A DNA stretch of 59,146 bases from an uncultured Bacteroides sp. (GTDB taxonomy: Bacteria > Bacteroidota > Bacteroidia > Bacteroidales > Bacteroidaceae), in the NCBI GenBank assembly GCA_949292025.1, contig CASEYC010000041.1:1-59146 (forward strand). Reading direction: 5' to 3'. The translations under genes and the position numbers were made by a program. Each line of letters opens with the position of its first letter. The first letter of the stretch is position 1. The notes under the pieces are model-generated. The model searched no databases. It was not told where the DNA came from and worked only from the letters and a program-made list of their open reading frames with translations. Below are positions 29,196 through 38,806 of this stretch, piece by piece.

Positions 29196-32180
29196 TTAGA
29201 ATGTAAATGTCACACCGCCGGAGATGGTACGCATCGGCGAATAATAGGTGGCGTCAGCAGCTGCGCTGAAGGATTGGCGCGGGTCGAAGCCCTTGCGCTT
29301 GGACCAGTAGAACACATTCTCGGCAGACATGTAGAGACGCAGCGACTCGATGGCCAGCTTCTTTGTCCACTTGCTGGGCAGCGTGTAGCCCACGTTGATG
29401 TTCTGGATGTTCAGGTAGCTGGCTTTCGTCAGGAAACGCGTGGACTGTCCGGCACTGTAGGTGTCGTTCAGTTGGAAGCGCGGGATGTTGCTGTTCGGGT
29501 TTTCCGGTGTCCAGGAGTTCTGCAGGTCCTTGTGGTAGTTGCTGCCGGTGCTGCCAGCGGGCGAGCTCATGAAGTAGGCATACGTGCCGTCATACTGCAT
29601 GCCGCCAATCTGGTAGGTGAAGTTGATGGCCAAGTCCACACCATATACTTTCAGCGAAGTGCCGAAACCGCCATATACTTTCGGGAGGGTGGATTCATCC
29701 GAGATGTAGTACGTGGCCTCGCCCCATTGGTTGGTCTTTTCGCGGGTAACCGTGCCGTCTTCTGCAGTCACATCCTTGTACCACAGGGATTCACCCGTAT
29801 TGGGATCCACGCCGGCATATTCCTTCAGGCGCCATGTGAACATCGGGAGGTCTTCACCGATGAAGAAGCTGCCGCTGGTGTAACCGTTGTAGGCCTTGCC
29901 ATCGATGGTGTATTCCGTCGTGGTCTTCTTGTCGGCATCCAGCATGGTGATGCGGTTCTTCAGCGTGGAGATGTTCAGGTTCACGTCCCACTCGAAGTTG
30001 CGTTTCTTGAAGATGTTGGCATTCAGGTTGATTTCCACACCGCTGTTCACCATGTCACCTACGTTGTCCATGTAGCTGGAGTAACCCAGTGACGGGGCCA
30101 CACTGAAGGAGAACAGCATGTCGGTGGTCTTGCGGTGGTAGTACTCAATGCTACCGCTCAGGCGGTCGAACAGTTGGAATTCGGCGCCGACGTTGAGGTT
30201 GCGGTTGTTTTCCCACGTGATGTCACGTGTACCCTTCGAACCGAAAGAAGTACCCAGCTCGCCGTTGGAGTTGACAATGCTGAACAAGTCCGTGTAGCGG
30301 TAGGAACCGATGTTGTTGTTACCCTGCGAACCTACGGAAGCCTTCACCTTCAGTTCCTGGATCCAAGACACGTCAAACCAAGACTCTTTGTTCATCAACC
30401 AAGCGGCGCCTACCGACCAGAACGTACCCCAGCGGTAATCCGGGTGGAAGCGGCTGGAAGCGTCGCGGCGTACGGAAGCTGAACCGTAGATGCGTTCGTC
30501 GTAATTATATTGCAGGCGGCCGAAGTAGCCTTCTTGGTTGTGGCGGTCCTTGGAGGAGTAAGAGCCTTGCAGGTCCACGATGGCACCGCTCAATTCCTTG
30601 TTGTCCTGCGAGAACATCTTCTGGCGGCTGGCGCCCAGGGTGTAAACGCGGTAGTCATAGTATTCGTGACCCAACAGAATGTCGAAGTTGTGGTCGCCGA
30701 TGTGGTTGGCATACGAAACCAATTGTTGCAGGTTGTAGTCATACGTGCGCTGGTGGTCTTTGCCCACTTGACCGCCCGTGCCTTCCCACTGGCCGTAGTA
30801 GGGGTTCAATACGGTGGTGGAACGGGTTTCGTCCAGGTTGAACGATCCGTTGATGGTAATCTTCAGGCCCTCGATGGGGGTGATGTCTACGAATCCGTTG
30901 GCAGACAGGGCGTTGCCTTCGGCATTGCGGGTGTTCAGCTTGTTGTCCATGATGGGGTTGCCGTCAGAGATGAACGGACGGGTCAGGCCGGCGTTGATGC
31001 CGCTGCCGTAGTCCATCATCTGGAAGCCGTTGCCGTCCACCATGATGCTGCCGTCTGCGTTGCGGACATACAGCGGGTAGATGGGCGCAATCTGCGTGGT
31101 GAAGGCCCAAATGTTACCCGTGGACGAACTGGTGCCGTTGTTGCTCAGCGAATTGTGCTCGAAGCGGGCGTAAGACATGTTGCCACCCACCTTCATCCAA
31201 GGCTTCACCTGGTAGTCGGCTTTCAGACGGGCGGTCAGACGTTTCATGTCAGAGTTCTCCGTGATACCTTCGTTGCTCAAGTAGCCCAAAGAAATGTAGT
31301 AGGAGCCTTTGTCGTTGGCTGCATTGATAGAGAGGTTGTATTCCTGACGCAGGCCGGTGCGTGTGCCCAGGTCTTCCCAGTTGTCCGGTCTTAGCAAGTA
31401 ATCCACGCCGTTGTAGTTGACGATGTTGCCCAGCGTGGCGTTGGGGTTCAGTTTGCCGTTTTGGCCGATGAGGAACTGGCCTTCGGGTACATTATATACC
31501 ATATAGCCCAAGCCACCGTTACCGGCGGGGCCGGCGATGTTGTTGTTGGCCTGGATCCAAGCCTGTTGCGCGGTCATGCCCAACGTGCTCATGTAATAGT
31601 TCGTCATGGCCTTGTAATGCTGCTCGTAGTACTGGCCGGGGTCCGTGATGACGTCATAGTTCTGCAGCGCGCGCGTGTTGGCACCCCACTTGGCGTCGAA
31701 AGTCACCTTGGCTTCGCCCTTCTCGTTGGCGCGCTTCGTAGTGATGATGACCACGCCGTTGGCACCGCGGGCACCATACAGGGCGTTGGAAGCGGCGTCT
31801 TTCAATACGGTCATGGACTCCACGTCATTCGGGTTCAGGTTGCCCAGGTCGCCGGTATAAGGCGCACCGTCCACGATGATCAACGGGTCGTTGCCGGCGT
31901 TGATGGAGCTGATACCACGGATACGGATTGTGGGAGAGGAGCTGGGGTCGCCGCTGTTAGAGGTCAGCGTCACGCCCGGAGCGGAACCGGCCAAGGCGCT
32001 TGTGACGCTCGTCACCTGCGACTGCTGGATTTTCTCGTTGTCCACCACCGTGGCCGAACCTGTGAAGGCAGACTTCTTGGCAGTACCGAAGGCCACCACC
32101 ATCACTTCGTCCAGCAGTTCAGCATTAGTTTTCATGCGAACTGTCATATTCGGCTGAATCTCAATTTCTTCTGTGTGCAT
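29196..32180 (-). CDS. SusC/RagA-like TonB-dependent transporter, headless silent copy (left)
   Basis: A 994-residue TonB-dependent outer-membrane importer body. It lacks any signal peptide, TonB box and most of the carboxypeptidase-D-like domain. The frame stays open upstream through 14 codons (VPSSAGTLVISFVG) to the recombination core at 32203-32222 and then meets a TGA at 32237-32235. The plug domain (SINAGNDPLIIVDGAPY, VESMTVLKDAASNALYGARGANG) and the full barrel to the terminal SGGVTFTF are intact. No promoter is seen. Joined to the leader at 35543 it would give a 1073-residue protein. I read it as a silent cassette, not a pseudogene, because nothing else is damaged. Confidence 0.9.
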   Translation of the reverse strand: MHTEEIEIQPNMTVRMKTNAELLDEVMVVAFGTAKKSAFTGSATVVDNEKIQQSQVTSVTSALAGSAPGVTLTSNSGDPSSSPTIRIRGISSINAGNDPLIIVDGAPYTGDLGNLNPNDVESMTVLKDAASNALYGARGANGVVIITTKRANEKGEAKVTFDAKWGANTRALQNYDVITDPGQYYEQHYKAMTNYYMSTLGMTAQQAWIQANNNIAGPAGNGGLGYMVYNVPEGQFLIGQNGKLNPNATLGNIVNYNGVDYLLRPDNWEDLGTRTGLRQEYNLSINAANDKGSYYISLGYLSNEGITENSDMKRLTARLKADYQVKPWMKVGGNMSYARFEHNSLSNNGTSSSTGNIWAFTTQIAPIYPLYVRNADGSIMVDGNGFQMMDYGSGINAGLTRPFISDGNPIMDNKLNTRNAEGNALSANGFVDITPIEGLKITINGSFNLDETRSTTVLNPYYGQWEGTGGQVGKDHQRTYDYNLQQLVSYANHIGDHNFDILLGHEYYDYRVYTLGASRQKMFSQDNKELSGAIVDLQGSYSSKDRHNQEGYFGRLQYNYDERIYGSASVRRDASSRFHPDYRWGTFWSVGAAWLMNKESWFDVSWIQELKVKASVGSQGNNNIGSYRYTDLFSIVNSNGELGTSFGSKGTRDITWENNRNLNVGAEFQLFDRLSGSIEYYHRKTTDMLFSFSVAPSLGYSSYMDNVGDMVNSGVEINLNANIFKKRNFEWDVNLNISTLKNRITMLDADKKTTTEYTIDGKAYNGYTSGSFFIGEDLPMFTWRLKEYAGVDPNTGESLWYKDVTAEDGTVTREKTNQWGEATYYISDESTLPKVYGGFGTSLKVYGVDLAINFTYQIGGMQYDGTYAYFMSSPAGSTGSNYHKDLQNSWTPENPNSNIPRFQLNDTYSAGQSTRFLTKASYLNIQNINVGYTLPSKWTKKLAIESLRLYMSAENVFYWSKRKGFDPRQSFSAAADATYYSPMRTISGGVTFTF

Positions 32181-32202
32181 ACCTACAAAAGAAATTACCA
32201 GT

Positions 32203-32222
32203 GTTCCCGCCGAACTCGGTAC
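32203..32222 (-). other. Recombination core site, left (L)
   Basis: On the minus strand GTACCGAGTTCGGCGGGAAC, one base different from the middle and right sites. With flanks it reads ACCGAGTTC-GGCGG-GAACACTGGT, an inverted repeat around a five-base centre. It lies in the susC frame (VPSSAGT). Its orientation is opposite to the other two sites, so recombination with either inverts the DNA between. Confidence 0.82.
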
Positions 32223-32429
32223 AAGCCAATCCTTTCATAATCAGTTATATACAAAATCAGCCGAACACAGTGTTTATTCATTGTCCGATTGGTTCTCAGG
32301 TAGTTAGCCAGAACCGGGGCGAAAGTTTTTCTACCTGTTTTCTACCCGATTTATGGGTTATTGCTTTTATATACAGTTGTTTATGGAAAAAGTAGTATGG
32401 CATTTTTGATACCCATTTTCTACCCGTTG
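32223..32429 (-). repeat. Null-leader repeat upstream of the left silent susC
   Basis: This 207-bp stretch is an inverted copy of 42883-43089 with about a dozen differences by eye. It ends exactly at the recombination core. It contains no promoter box in the susC direction, stops in the susC frame, and GGTAGAAAA-type direct repeats (CGGGTAGAAAATGGGTA, CGGGTAGAAAACAGGTAGAA) that could be accessory protein sites. The remainder of the 612-bp gap (32430-32743) shows nothing I can interpret. Confidence 0.8.
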
Positions 32430-32743
32430 CTTATCAACACCTCAAATAGAAGGGATGAAGTGCAATAAATGCCAAAGTGCGTAAGGGCAGGAGAAGATGC
32501 GCGTTGCTAAAGGAAGCAGACGCTTAATGTAAAGATATTTATATGTAAGATATCCTACGAACCTGTGCCATAATGACGTTTCCTTTCAAGAGAAGGACAA
32601 AAATGATTGCATGGGCATGAATGGTATATACCCCGTCCCTTATACATCCGGCGCATAAAACCTTTCATTGGTAAAGCATTGATTAAAGTCATAACTGGGC
32701 GATGCAAAATAGGGTCCCCTATCGTAAAAATGTAGCCTGATTC

Positions 32744-32776
32744 TTTGACTTTATAATCTTATTATAATTATCTTTG
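32744..32776 (+). promoter_or_regulatory. Promoter of the first AAA+ ATPase
   Basis: TTTG at 32744-32747, a 21-bp spacer and TATCTTTG at 32769-32776, 16 bp ahead of the ATG at 32793. Confidence 0.7.
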
Positions 32777-32792
32777 CATAAAACTTACGAGT

Positions 32793-33914
32793 ATGGCAAA
32801 GATGAACCCTTTCGTTACCAACGGATATGTTTCAGCGGAATATTTCTGCGACCGGAGCACTGAAACGGAGATGTTGCTGCGTTATCTTACAAACGGCAAC
32901 AGTGTCGCATTGATATCTCCTCGCCGTTTGGGAAAAACAGGACTGATTTCGCATAGTTTTCACCAAAACACGATAAGCAAGGAATACTACACTTTTTTGG
33001 TAGACATCTATGCTACCAAGAATTTGCAGGAATTTGTATTTGAACTTGGCAAGAGCCTGCTGAACACCTTAAAGCCCAAAGGCAGGAAGACATGGGAGCT
33101 GTTTCTGAATTGCCTGTCTTCGTTGCGCACCGGCATCTCATTCGACTTTGCAGGCATTCCGGCTTGGTCTGTTGAAATGGGGGACATCAAAGTCCCTACC
33201 ACCACATTGGACGAGATATTCCATTACCTATCCGAGGCAGACAAGCCTTGTCTGATTGCCATTGACGAATTTCAGGCCATAGCCAAATATCCGGAAGATA
33301 ACGTAGAAGCCTTGTTGAGGACTTATACCCAACACTGCCCGAACGCCACGTTTGTCTATGCCGGCTCACAACGCCATCTGATGGGAGAGATATTTACCAG
33401 CCCGACCCGGCCTTTTTATCAAAGCACAGCCATTATGCCCCTGAACCCTATACCTTTGGAAACGTATGCGCAATTTATCCAAAAGCATTTCGAGGCAGAC
33501 GGGAAACGGATCACCCATGAAGCCATTGCCGATGTCTATCAGCGTTTCGACGGAATCACGTGGTATATCCAGTTTGTGGCCAACTCCTTGTATTCCATGA
33601 CCAGCTCAGGGGAAACGTGCAACGCAGGCAAGGTGGATGCAGCCGTTGCTAATATTCTGTCGCAACTGAACTACACCTACACCTCGCTACTGTACCAGCT
33701 TCCCCCGAAGCAGAAAGAGGTCCTGATGGCCATTTGCAAGGAAGGAAAAGCCAAAGAGGTCACCTCCTCACGCTTCCTGAAGACATACAAGCTGACTGCC
33801 AGTTCCGTGCAGGGAGCCATCAAAGGGCTTTTGGACAAGGATTTCATTACCCACGAGCTGGGCACCTACTGCGTCTATGACAAATTCTTCGAGTTGTGGC
33901 TGAAAAGCCTTTAG
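32793..33914 (+). CDS. AAA+ ATPase (archaeal-type ATP-binding family)
   Basis: A 373-residue P-loop ATPase: Walker A in SPRRLGKTGLIS (about residue 46), Walker B in CLIAIDEFQAIAKYPE (about 150), sensor-like YAGSQRHLMGEIFTSPTRPFY, and a C-terminal winged-helix region (KEVTSSRFLKTYKLTASSVQGAIKGLL). This family is widespread in Bacteroidales and of unclear role. It lies inside the DNA bounded by the left and middle recombination sites and converges on the recombinase gene with a 14-bp gap, so it flips with the segment. Confidence 0.85.
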   Translation: MAKMNPFVTNGYVSAEYFCDRSTETEMLLRYLTNGNSVALISPRRLGKTGLISHSFHQNTISKEYYTFLVDIYATKNLQEFVFELGKSLLNTLKPKGRKTWELFLNCLSSLRTGISFDFAGIPAWSVEMGDIKVPTTTLDEIFHYLSEADKPCLIAIDEFQAIAKYPEDNVEALLRTYTQHCPNATFVYAGSQRHLMGEIFTSPTRPFYQSTAIMPLNPIPLETYAQFIQKHFEADGKRITHEAIADVYQRFDGITWYIQFVANSLYSMTSSGETCNAGKVDAAVANILSQLNYTYTSLLYQLPPKQKEVLMAICKEGKAKEVTSSRFLKTYKLTASSVQGAIKGLLDKDFITHELGTYCVYDKFFELWLKSL

Positions 33915-33928
33915 TCTCAAAGCCACTT

Positions 33929-35089
33929 TCACCCTCCATGCTTTTCCAGGTCATGCACCACGGTACGATCCATCACGGCGGCATAACCCTGCGTGGTACG
34001 CACGTTCTTATGCCCCAACAGCTTTTGGACGGTCGTGATGTTGACGCCCATATATATTAATAAGGTGGCGTTGGTATGCCGGGCAGTGTGGAAGGAGATG
34101 TGCTTGTCCAATCCGGCCATCCGGCTCAGGCGGCGGAGTTGCTTGTTGACGTTGGAGTTGTCCTTCAGGCAAAAGAAGTCCGTCAGCTGGTCGGCATACT
34201 TGTCCAGGATGGCCAACGCTTTCCTGCCAAAGAGCAGGTAGAGCGGCAGGCGGACTTCGGCCTGCGTCTTCACCGAACGGTACACCAGCCAACGTCCGGC
34301 ATCCATGTCCACGATATTGTCGGGCTGCAAGGAGGTAAAGTCAGAATAGCGCAACCCGGCATAGCAACAGAACAGGAAGGCATCCAGCGTCTTTTGCAAG
34401 GCAGGATGGCGGGCGGCCAACCGCAGATGCTCCAGCCGCTCCAGCTCATCCGGCGACAGATGCGTATGCTTGTAGTCCGTTGAGCGTATCTTGAAATCCC
34501 GGAAAGGATGCTCGGGCAACACCGGGCCATACCGCCGGAAAACGGCATTCACCTGCTGTTTCAGATGCTTCAGATGCTTGGCGACGGTGTTGGTGTGGTA
34601 GCCCTTCTGCCGCAGGAAGAACTCGAAGTCCGCCACAAAATCGTAAGTCAAGTCGGCAAACAGGATCTGCGGCTTGAATGCGCAGAGCAACGCCAGCGTG
34701 GAGGACAAGCTGCGGCGCGTGCTCTCCTTTATGGCGGCCTGCTCCACTTCGCGCTTCATGAAGTCCGTGAAGGAGTGTGTATCAGTGGATGTCACGATAC
34801 TCTCCTTCAGCAAATCCGGCGTGACGCGCTTGCCTTGCCGCCACAATTGCAACTCACGACGCTCCAAGGCCGTCACAAGTCCAAAGATAGCGCGGTTCAA
34901 TGTTTCGGCGTGAGGATGCTTCCGCACCCTTTTGCGCCGGTCATCCCATTGCTCCGGTTTCAGATAGACTTTGGTGGAGAAATACCGCTTCTTTCCTCCC
35001 TGGTATGCTTCCACCTGCACCAAGGCCATCCCCCTGCGGTTGAGGGTTCTCTTCCGGTTATACACCAATTTGTAAACTATTTTATCCAT
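33929..35089 (-). CDS. Tyrosine recombinase of the susC shufflon
   Basis: A 386-residue phage-integrase-family recombinase. It has an N-terminal arm-binding-like domain (VYNRKRTLNRRGMALVQVEAY), a SAM-like core-binding domain (about 110-200) and the catalytic domain with AGLRYSDF (Arg I), HTARHTNATLL (HxxR), LGHKNVRTTQGY (second His and the Tyr nucleophile). All catalytic residues are present. The start at 35089 (MDKIVYKLVY) is chosen; an upstream in-frame ATG at 35215 adds 42 residues that do not look like the family. It lies between the left and middle core sites, next to the promoter it is expected to invert. Confidence 0.92.
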   Translation of the reverse strand: MDKIVYKLVYNRKRTLNRRGMALVQVEAYQGGKKRYFSTKVYLKPEQWDDRRKRVRKHPHAETLNRAIFGLVTALERRELQLWRQGKRVTPDLLKESIVTSTDTHSFTDFMKREVEQAAIKESTRRSLSSTLALLCAFKPQILFADLTYDFVADFEFFLRQKGYHTNTVAKHLKHLKQQVNAVFRRYGPVLPEHPFRDFKIRSTDYKHTHLSPDELERLEHLRLAARHPALQKTLDAFLFCCYAGLRYSDFTSLQPDNIVDMDAGRWLVYRSVKTQAEVRLPLYLLFGRKALAILDKYADQLTDFFCLKDNSNVNKQLRRLSRMAGLDKHISFHTARHTNATLLIYMGVNITTVQKLLGHKNVRTTQGYAAVMDRTVVHDLEKHGG

Positions 35090-35456
35090 CTTTCCTTGTT
35101 TTGGGTTCACATTGTCAGGCCGAGGGAAAACAAGCCGTTCAAAAAGCCAATGGCAAGGGCTGTTCCACCTACAAAAAGACGGGATAAAAAGCCGATTCGG
35201 CTGCATATCCTGCACGCACGATGGATAGATGAGGGTATGATTTGCCTGGAAAGCATAGGTTTTCCCCTCGATATTTAACCATTTTGTTTTAAAAAACGTG
35301 CATTCCTTAAAAGAAAAGCGCCGCTAAAGACGTGCATATTGCAATCTTGTTACAATAGTAATGGGATGTTTTGCGACACATTATGTGTTATTCAGCATAA
35401 ATTAGGCGTTTCAAGTAACAATTTGGTAGAAATACAAGGTTTTTTCAAAGAATCAA

Positions 35457-35486
35457 TTGCTGCTTTTATATTTATTAATATATTTG
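35457..35486 (+). promoter_or_regulatory. Invertible susC promoter
   Basis: TTG at 35457-35459, a 19-bp spacer and TATATTTG at 35479-35486, an ideal Bacteroidales promoter, 56 bp before the susC ATG. It is the only such promoter directed into any of the three susC genes. The rest of the 453-bp gap upstream (35090-35456) shows no gene. A 15-bp palindrome, TAAAGTTAAACTTTA (35517-35531), lies in the leader. Confidence 0.85.
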
Positions 35487-35542
35487 CACCCTGTTAGAGT
35501 AAAGAATCAATTAATGTAAAGTTAAACTTTAAGAGAGAATTT

Positions 35543-38500
35543 ATGAAAAGAAAATTAATGCTGTTATTGGCCTGTCTCTTCGTCGGGATAGGCTTGGTGA
35601 CTGCCCAGACTCAGAGGGTCACAGGTGTTGTGATTTCTGACGAAGACGGGCAGCCGGTGATCGGAGCGTCAGTGCAAGTAAAGGGCACCCAGCAAGGTAC
35701 CATTACTGACGTGGATGGTAAGTTCACTCTGTCGAACGTACCAAGTTCGGCGGGAACCCTCGTGATTTCCTATGTCGGTATGCATACGCAGGAGGTTGAT
35801 ATTCAGCCCAATGTGACAGTTCGTATGAAGAGTAACGCCGAATTGCTGGACGAGGTGATGGTAGTTGCATACGGTACGGCGAAGAAGTCTGCATTTACGG
35901 GTTCTGCCACGGTAGTCGGTTCTGAGGAGATTGAGAAGATCCAGACTTCCAATGTGGCTAACGCATTGAGCGGTAAGGTGGCCGGCGTGCAGCTGAACAA
36001 TGCTTCCGGTCAGCCGGGTGCCACGACACCTACCATCCGCATCCGTGGTATCAGCTCCATCAATGCTGGTAACGACCCGCTTGTTATTCTGGATGGTGTG
36101 CCTTATGACGGCGATATGAATAACCTGAGCTCTCAGGATATCGAAAGCATGACGGTATTGAAGGATGCCGCTTCTAATGCCTTGTACGGTGCACGTGGTG
36201 CCAACGGCGTTATCATTATCACGACAAAAAGAGGTACTTCTGGCAAAGCCAAGGTGACGGTGGATGCCAAGTGGGGTAGCAACTCCAAGGGTGTGCAGGA
36301 TTATAACGTCATCAAGAGCCCGGCACAGTATTATGAACTGTATTACAGCTCCTTGAAAAACTATTTTGTTAATGCAATGGGGATGTCTGACGCCAGTGCT
36401 CACTACAATGCTGCAGTGAACATGATTGACCCGAACTCAAGCAATACGTACACACTGGGCTATAATATATATAATGTACCGGAAGGCCAGTTGCTCATCG
36501 GAAGTAACGGGAAGCTGAACCCCAACGCCACGCTGGGCAATGTGGTGCACTTTGGTGGCATGGACTTGATGCTGCGACCGGACAACTGGATGGACGAAGT
36601 ATACAACCACGGTCTGCGTCAGGAATACAACGTAAACGTAACGGCCGGTACGGACAAATCTTCATTCTACGCTTCCATTAGCTACTTGGACAATGAGGGT
36701 ATTACGGTGAACTCGAACTATGAGCGCCTGACGGGACGTCTGAAAGCAGACTATCAAGTGAACAACTGGCTGAAGGTAGGCGCCAACATGGCTTATACGC
36801 ATTTCAATGCTAATTCATTGGGCGAAGACGGTTCGTCGGCTTCGTCGGGCAATGTGTTTGCCATTGCTTCTTATATTGCCCCCATCTATCCGTTCTATAT
36901 GCGCGACGGACAGGGCAACATCATGCGTGACGCACGCGGTTATACGATGTATGACTATGGTACCGGCTATACGGAAGCTGACCAGTACACCTATCTGATG
37001 CGTCCCTTCTTGTCGAACGCCAATGCTTATTCGGCCAATATGCTGGATGAAAACAATGCCGAGGGTAACGCCATGATGGCTAACGGTTTTGCTGAGATCC
37101 GCTTCCTGAAGGACTTCAAGTTCACGTGGACCAGCAGTGTCAACCTGACTGAGACTCGCCAGACGGCTTTCACAAATCCCTATTATGGCCAGTATGCCAG
37201 CCAAAACGGTATGCTTTATAAGTATCACACACGTGCCCTGTCTTATAACCACCAGCAGATTCTGAACTGGAAGCACAGCTATGGCCAGCACAATTTGGAC
37301 GTGATGTTGGGTCACGAGTCTTATCGCTCGAAATACTATTATCTGTATGCCAGCAAGACCAATATGTTTGATCCGACCAACCACGAATTGGCCGGTGCCA
37401 TCACCGAAAGTGGAAGTGACTCTTACACTACGGACTATAACACAGAAGGTTACTTCGGCCGTATACAATATGATTTTGACGAGAAGTATTTCGTATCCGG
37501 TTCTTATCGTCGTGATGCTTCCAGCCGTTTCCATCCGGATCACCGCTGGGGTAACTTCTGGTCAGCCGGTGGCGCTTGGATTATCTCCAAGGAAGACTTT
37601 TTTGATGTATCTTGGATCGACCTGTTGAAAATCAAAGCCTCTTATGGTCAGCAGGGTAACGATAACATCGGCAACTACCTGTATGTGAACCAATACTCCA
37701 TCGTGAACTCCGGCGGTCATCCGGCTGCCGTACCCGGTTCGATGGGTAACAAAAACATCACGTGGGAAACCAACAGCAACTTCAATGCTGGTGTCGAATT
37801 CGAGTTGTTCGGTGCTCGCCTGAACGGTAGCGTGGAATACTTCCTGCGTAAGACCACGGACATGCTGTTCAATTTCCCGCTTTCTCCGTCCTTCGGTTAT
37901 AGTGGCTATTATGCCAACGTGGGTGACATGCGCAACCAAGGCATTGAAATCGACCTGAACGCTACGCCCATCAAGACGAATGACTTCACGTGGGACATCC
38001 GTGCCAACTTGACGTATTATAAGAATGAGATTACTTATCTGCCCGAAGAGCGCAAGACGATGGAATTGGACGGTCACTGGGGCTTCAGCAGTAGCAACCA
38101 GTTCTTCGGCGAAGGATTGCCTATCTATACTTTCCGCCTGCAAAAGTATGCCGGTGTGGCCGAAGACGGACAGCCGCTGTACTACAAGAACGTGACGGAC
38201 GCAGAGGGCAATGTCGTCGGCCAGACGACCACCACCGCCTACGAGGAGGCCAGCCTGTATGACTGCGGCACGGCCCTGCCCAAAGCTTACGGTGGCTTCG
38301 GCACGACCTTCACGTACAAAGGCTTCGACTTGAGCGTAGATTTCAACTACCAGCTTGGCGGTCAGATTTACGACAGCGACTATGCCTCTCTGATGGGTAC
38401 GACGGGTTCGAGCAGCCGTGGACGTAACTTCCATGCCGACATGTTGAATGCTTGGACATCGGAGAATACGAACACGAATATTCCGCGCCTGCAATACAAT

Positions 38501-38770
38501 GACCAGTACACCAGCTCAACTTCCGACCGCTGGCTGACCAGTGCTTCCTACTTGAGCTTGCAGAACCTGAACTTCGGTTACACGCTGCCCGCTAACCTGA
38601 CGCGCAAGGCCGGTATTGAAAAGGTGCGCATCTATTTTGCCGGTGAGAACCTGTGGCTTTGGTCGAAGCGTCAAGGCTTGGATCCTCGTCAGAGCATCAG
38701 CGGTTACTCCACCTCTTCCTACTACGCACCGATGCGTACGTTGTCCGGCGGTGTGACGCTGACTTTCTAA
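35543..38770 (+). CDS. SusC/RagA-like TonB-dependent transporter, expressed copy (middle)
   Basis: A complete 1075-residue SusC. Signal peptide 1-22 (MLLLACLFVGIGLVTAQ core), carboxypeptidase-D-like beta domain about 26-105 (VTGVVISDEDGQPVIGASVQVKG), TonB-box region LLDEVMVVAYGTAKKSAFTG, plug with SINAGNDPLVILDGVPY and VLKDAASNALYGARG, and a barrel ending LSGGVTLTF. It imports a ligand captured by SusD across the outer membrane using TonB energy. The recombination core lies inside the gene at codons 66-72 (VPSSAGT), so the first 65 codons and the promoter form an exchangeable leader. The body is most similar to the left copy. Confidence 0.95.
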   Translation: MKRKLMLLLACLFVGIGLVTAQTQRVTGVVISDEDGQPVIGASVQVKGTQQGTITDVDGKFTLSNVPSSAGTLVISYVGMHTQEVDIQPNVTVRMKSNAELLDEVMVVAYGTAKKSAFTGSATVVGSEEIEKIQTSNVANALSGKVAGVQLNNASGQPGATTPTIRIRGISSINAGNDPLVILDGVPYDGDMNNLSSQDIESMTVLKDAASNALYGARGANGVIIITTKRGTSGKAKVTVDAKWGSNSKGVQDYNVIKSPAQYYELYYSSLKNYFVNAMGMSDASAHYNAAVNMIDPNSSNTYTLGYNIYNVPEGQLLIGSNGKLNPNATLGNVVHFGGMDLMLRPDNWMDEVYNHGLRQEYNVNVTAGTDKSSFYASISYLDNEGITVNSNYERLTGRLKADYQVNNWLKVGANMAYTHFNANSLGEDGSSASSGNVFAIASYIAPIYPFYMRDGQGNIMRDARGYTMYDYGTGYTEADQYTYLMRPFLSNANAYSANMLDENNAEGNAMMANGFAEIRFLKDFKFTWTSSVNLTETRQTAFTNPYYGQYASQNGMLYKYHTRALSYNHQQILNWKHSYGQHNLDVMLGHESYRSKYYYLYASKTNMFDPTNHELAGAITESGSDSYTTDYNTEGYFGRIQYDFDEKYFVSGSYRRDASSRFHPDHRWGNFWSAGGAWIISKEDFFDVSWIDLLKIKASYGQQGNDNIGNYLYVNQYSIVNSGGHPAAVPGSMGNKNITWETNSNFNAGVEFELFGARLNGSVEYFLRKTTDMLFNFPLSPSFGYSGYYANVGDMRNQGIEIDLNATPIKTNDFTWDIRANLTYYKNEITYLPEERKTMELDGHWGFSSSNQFFGEGLPIYTFRLQKYAGVAEDGQPLYYKNVTDAEGNVVGQTTTTAYEEASLYDCGTALPKAYGGFGTTFTYKGFDLSVDFNYQLGGQIYDSDYASLMGTTGSSSRGRNFHADMLNAWTSENTNTNIPRLQYNDQYTSSTSDRWLTSASYLSLQNLNFGYTLPANLTRKAGIEKVRIYFAGENLWLWSKRQGLDPRQSISGYSTSSYYAPMRTLSGGVTLTF
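35738..35757 (+). other. Recombination core site, middle (M)
   Basis: GTACCAAGTTCGGCGGGAAC, identical to the right site over 20 bases and in the same reading frame (VPSSAGT). The right half-site is weaker (GAACCCTCGT versus GAACACTGGT). It marks the present junction of the active leader with a susC body. Confidence 0.83.
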
Positions 38771-38806
38771 ATTCCCCTATTCATTAACTAAGAAGTATAT
38801 ACATAT

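Noticed and set aside
29196-32180. Left susC as an ordinary truncated pseudogene
   Set aside because: The body is undamaged for 994 codons, the frame is open exactly to the shared core site, and the right copy shows the same precise truncation in an unrelated body. Decay would not yield the same boundary twice.
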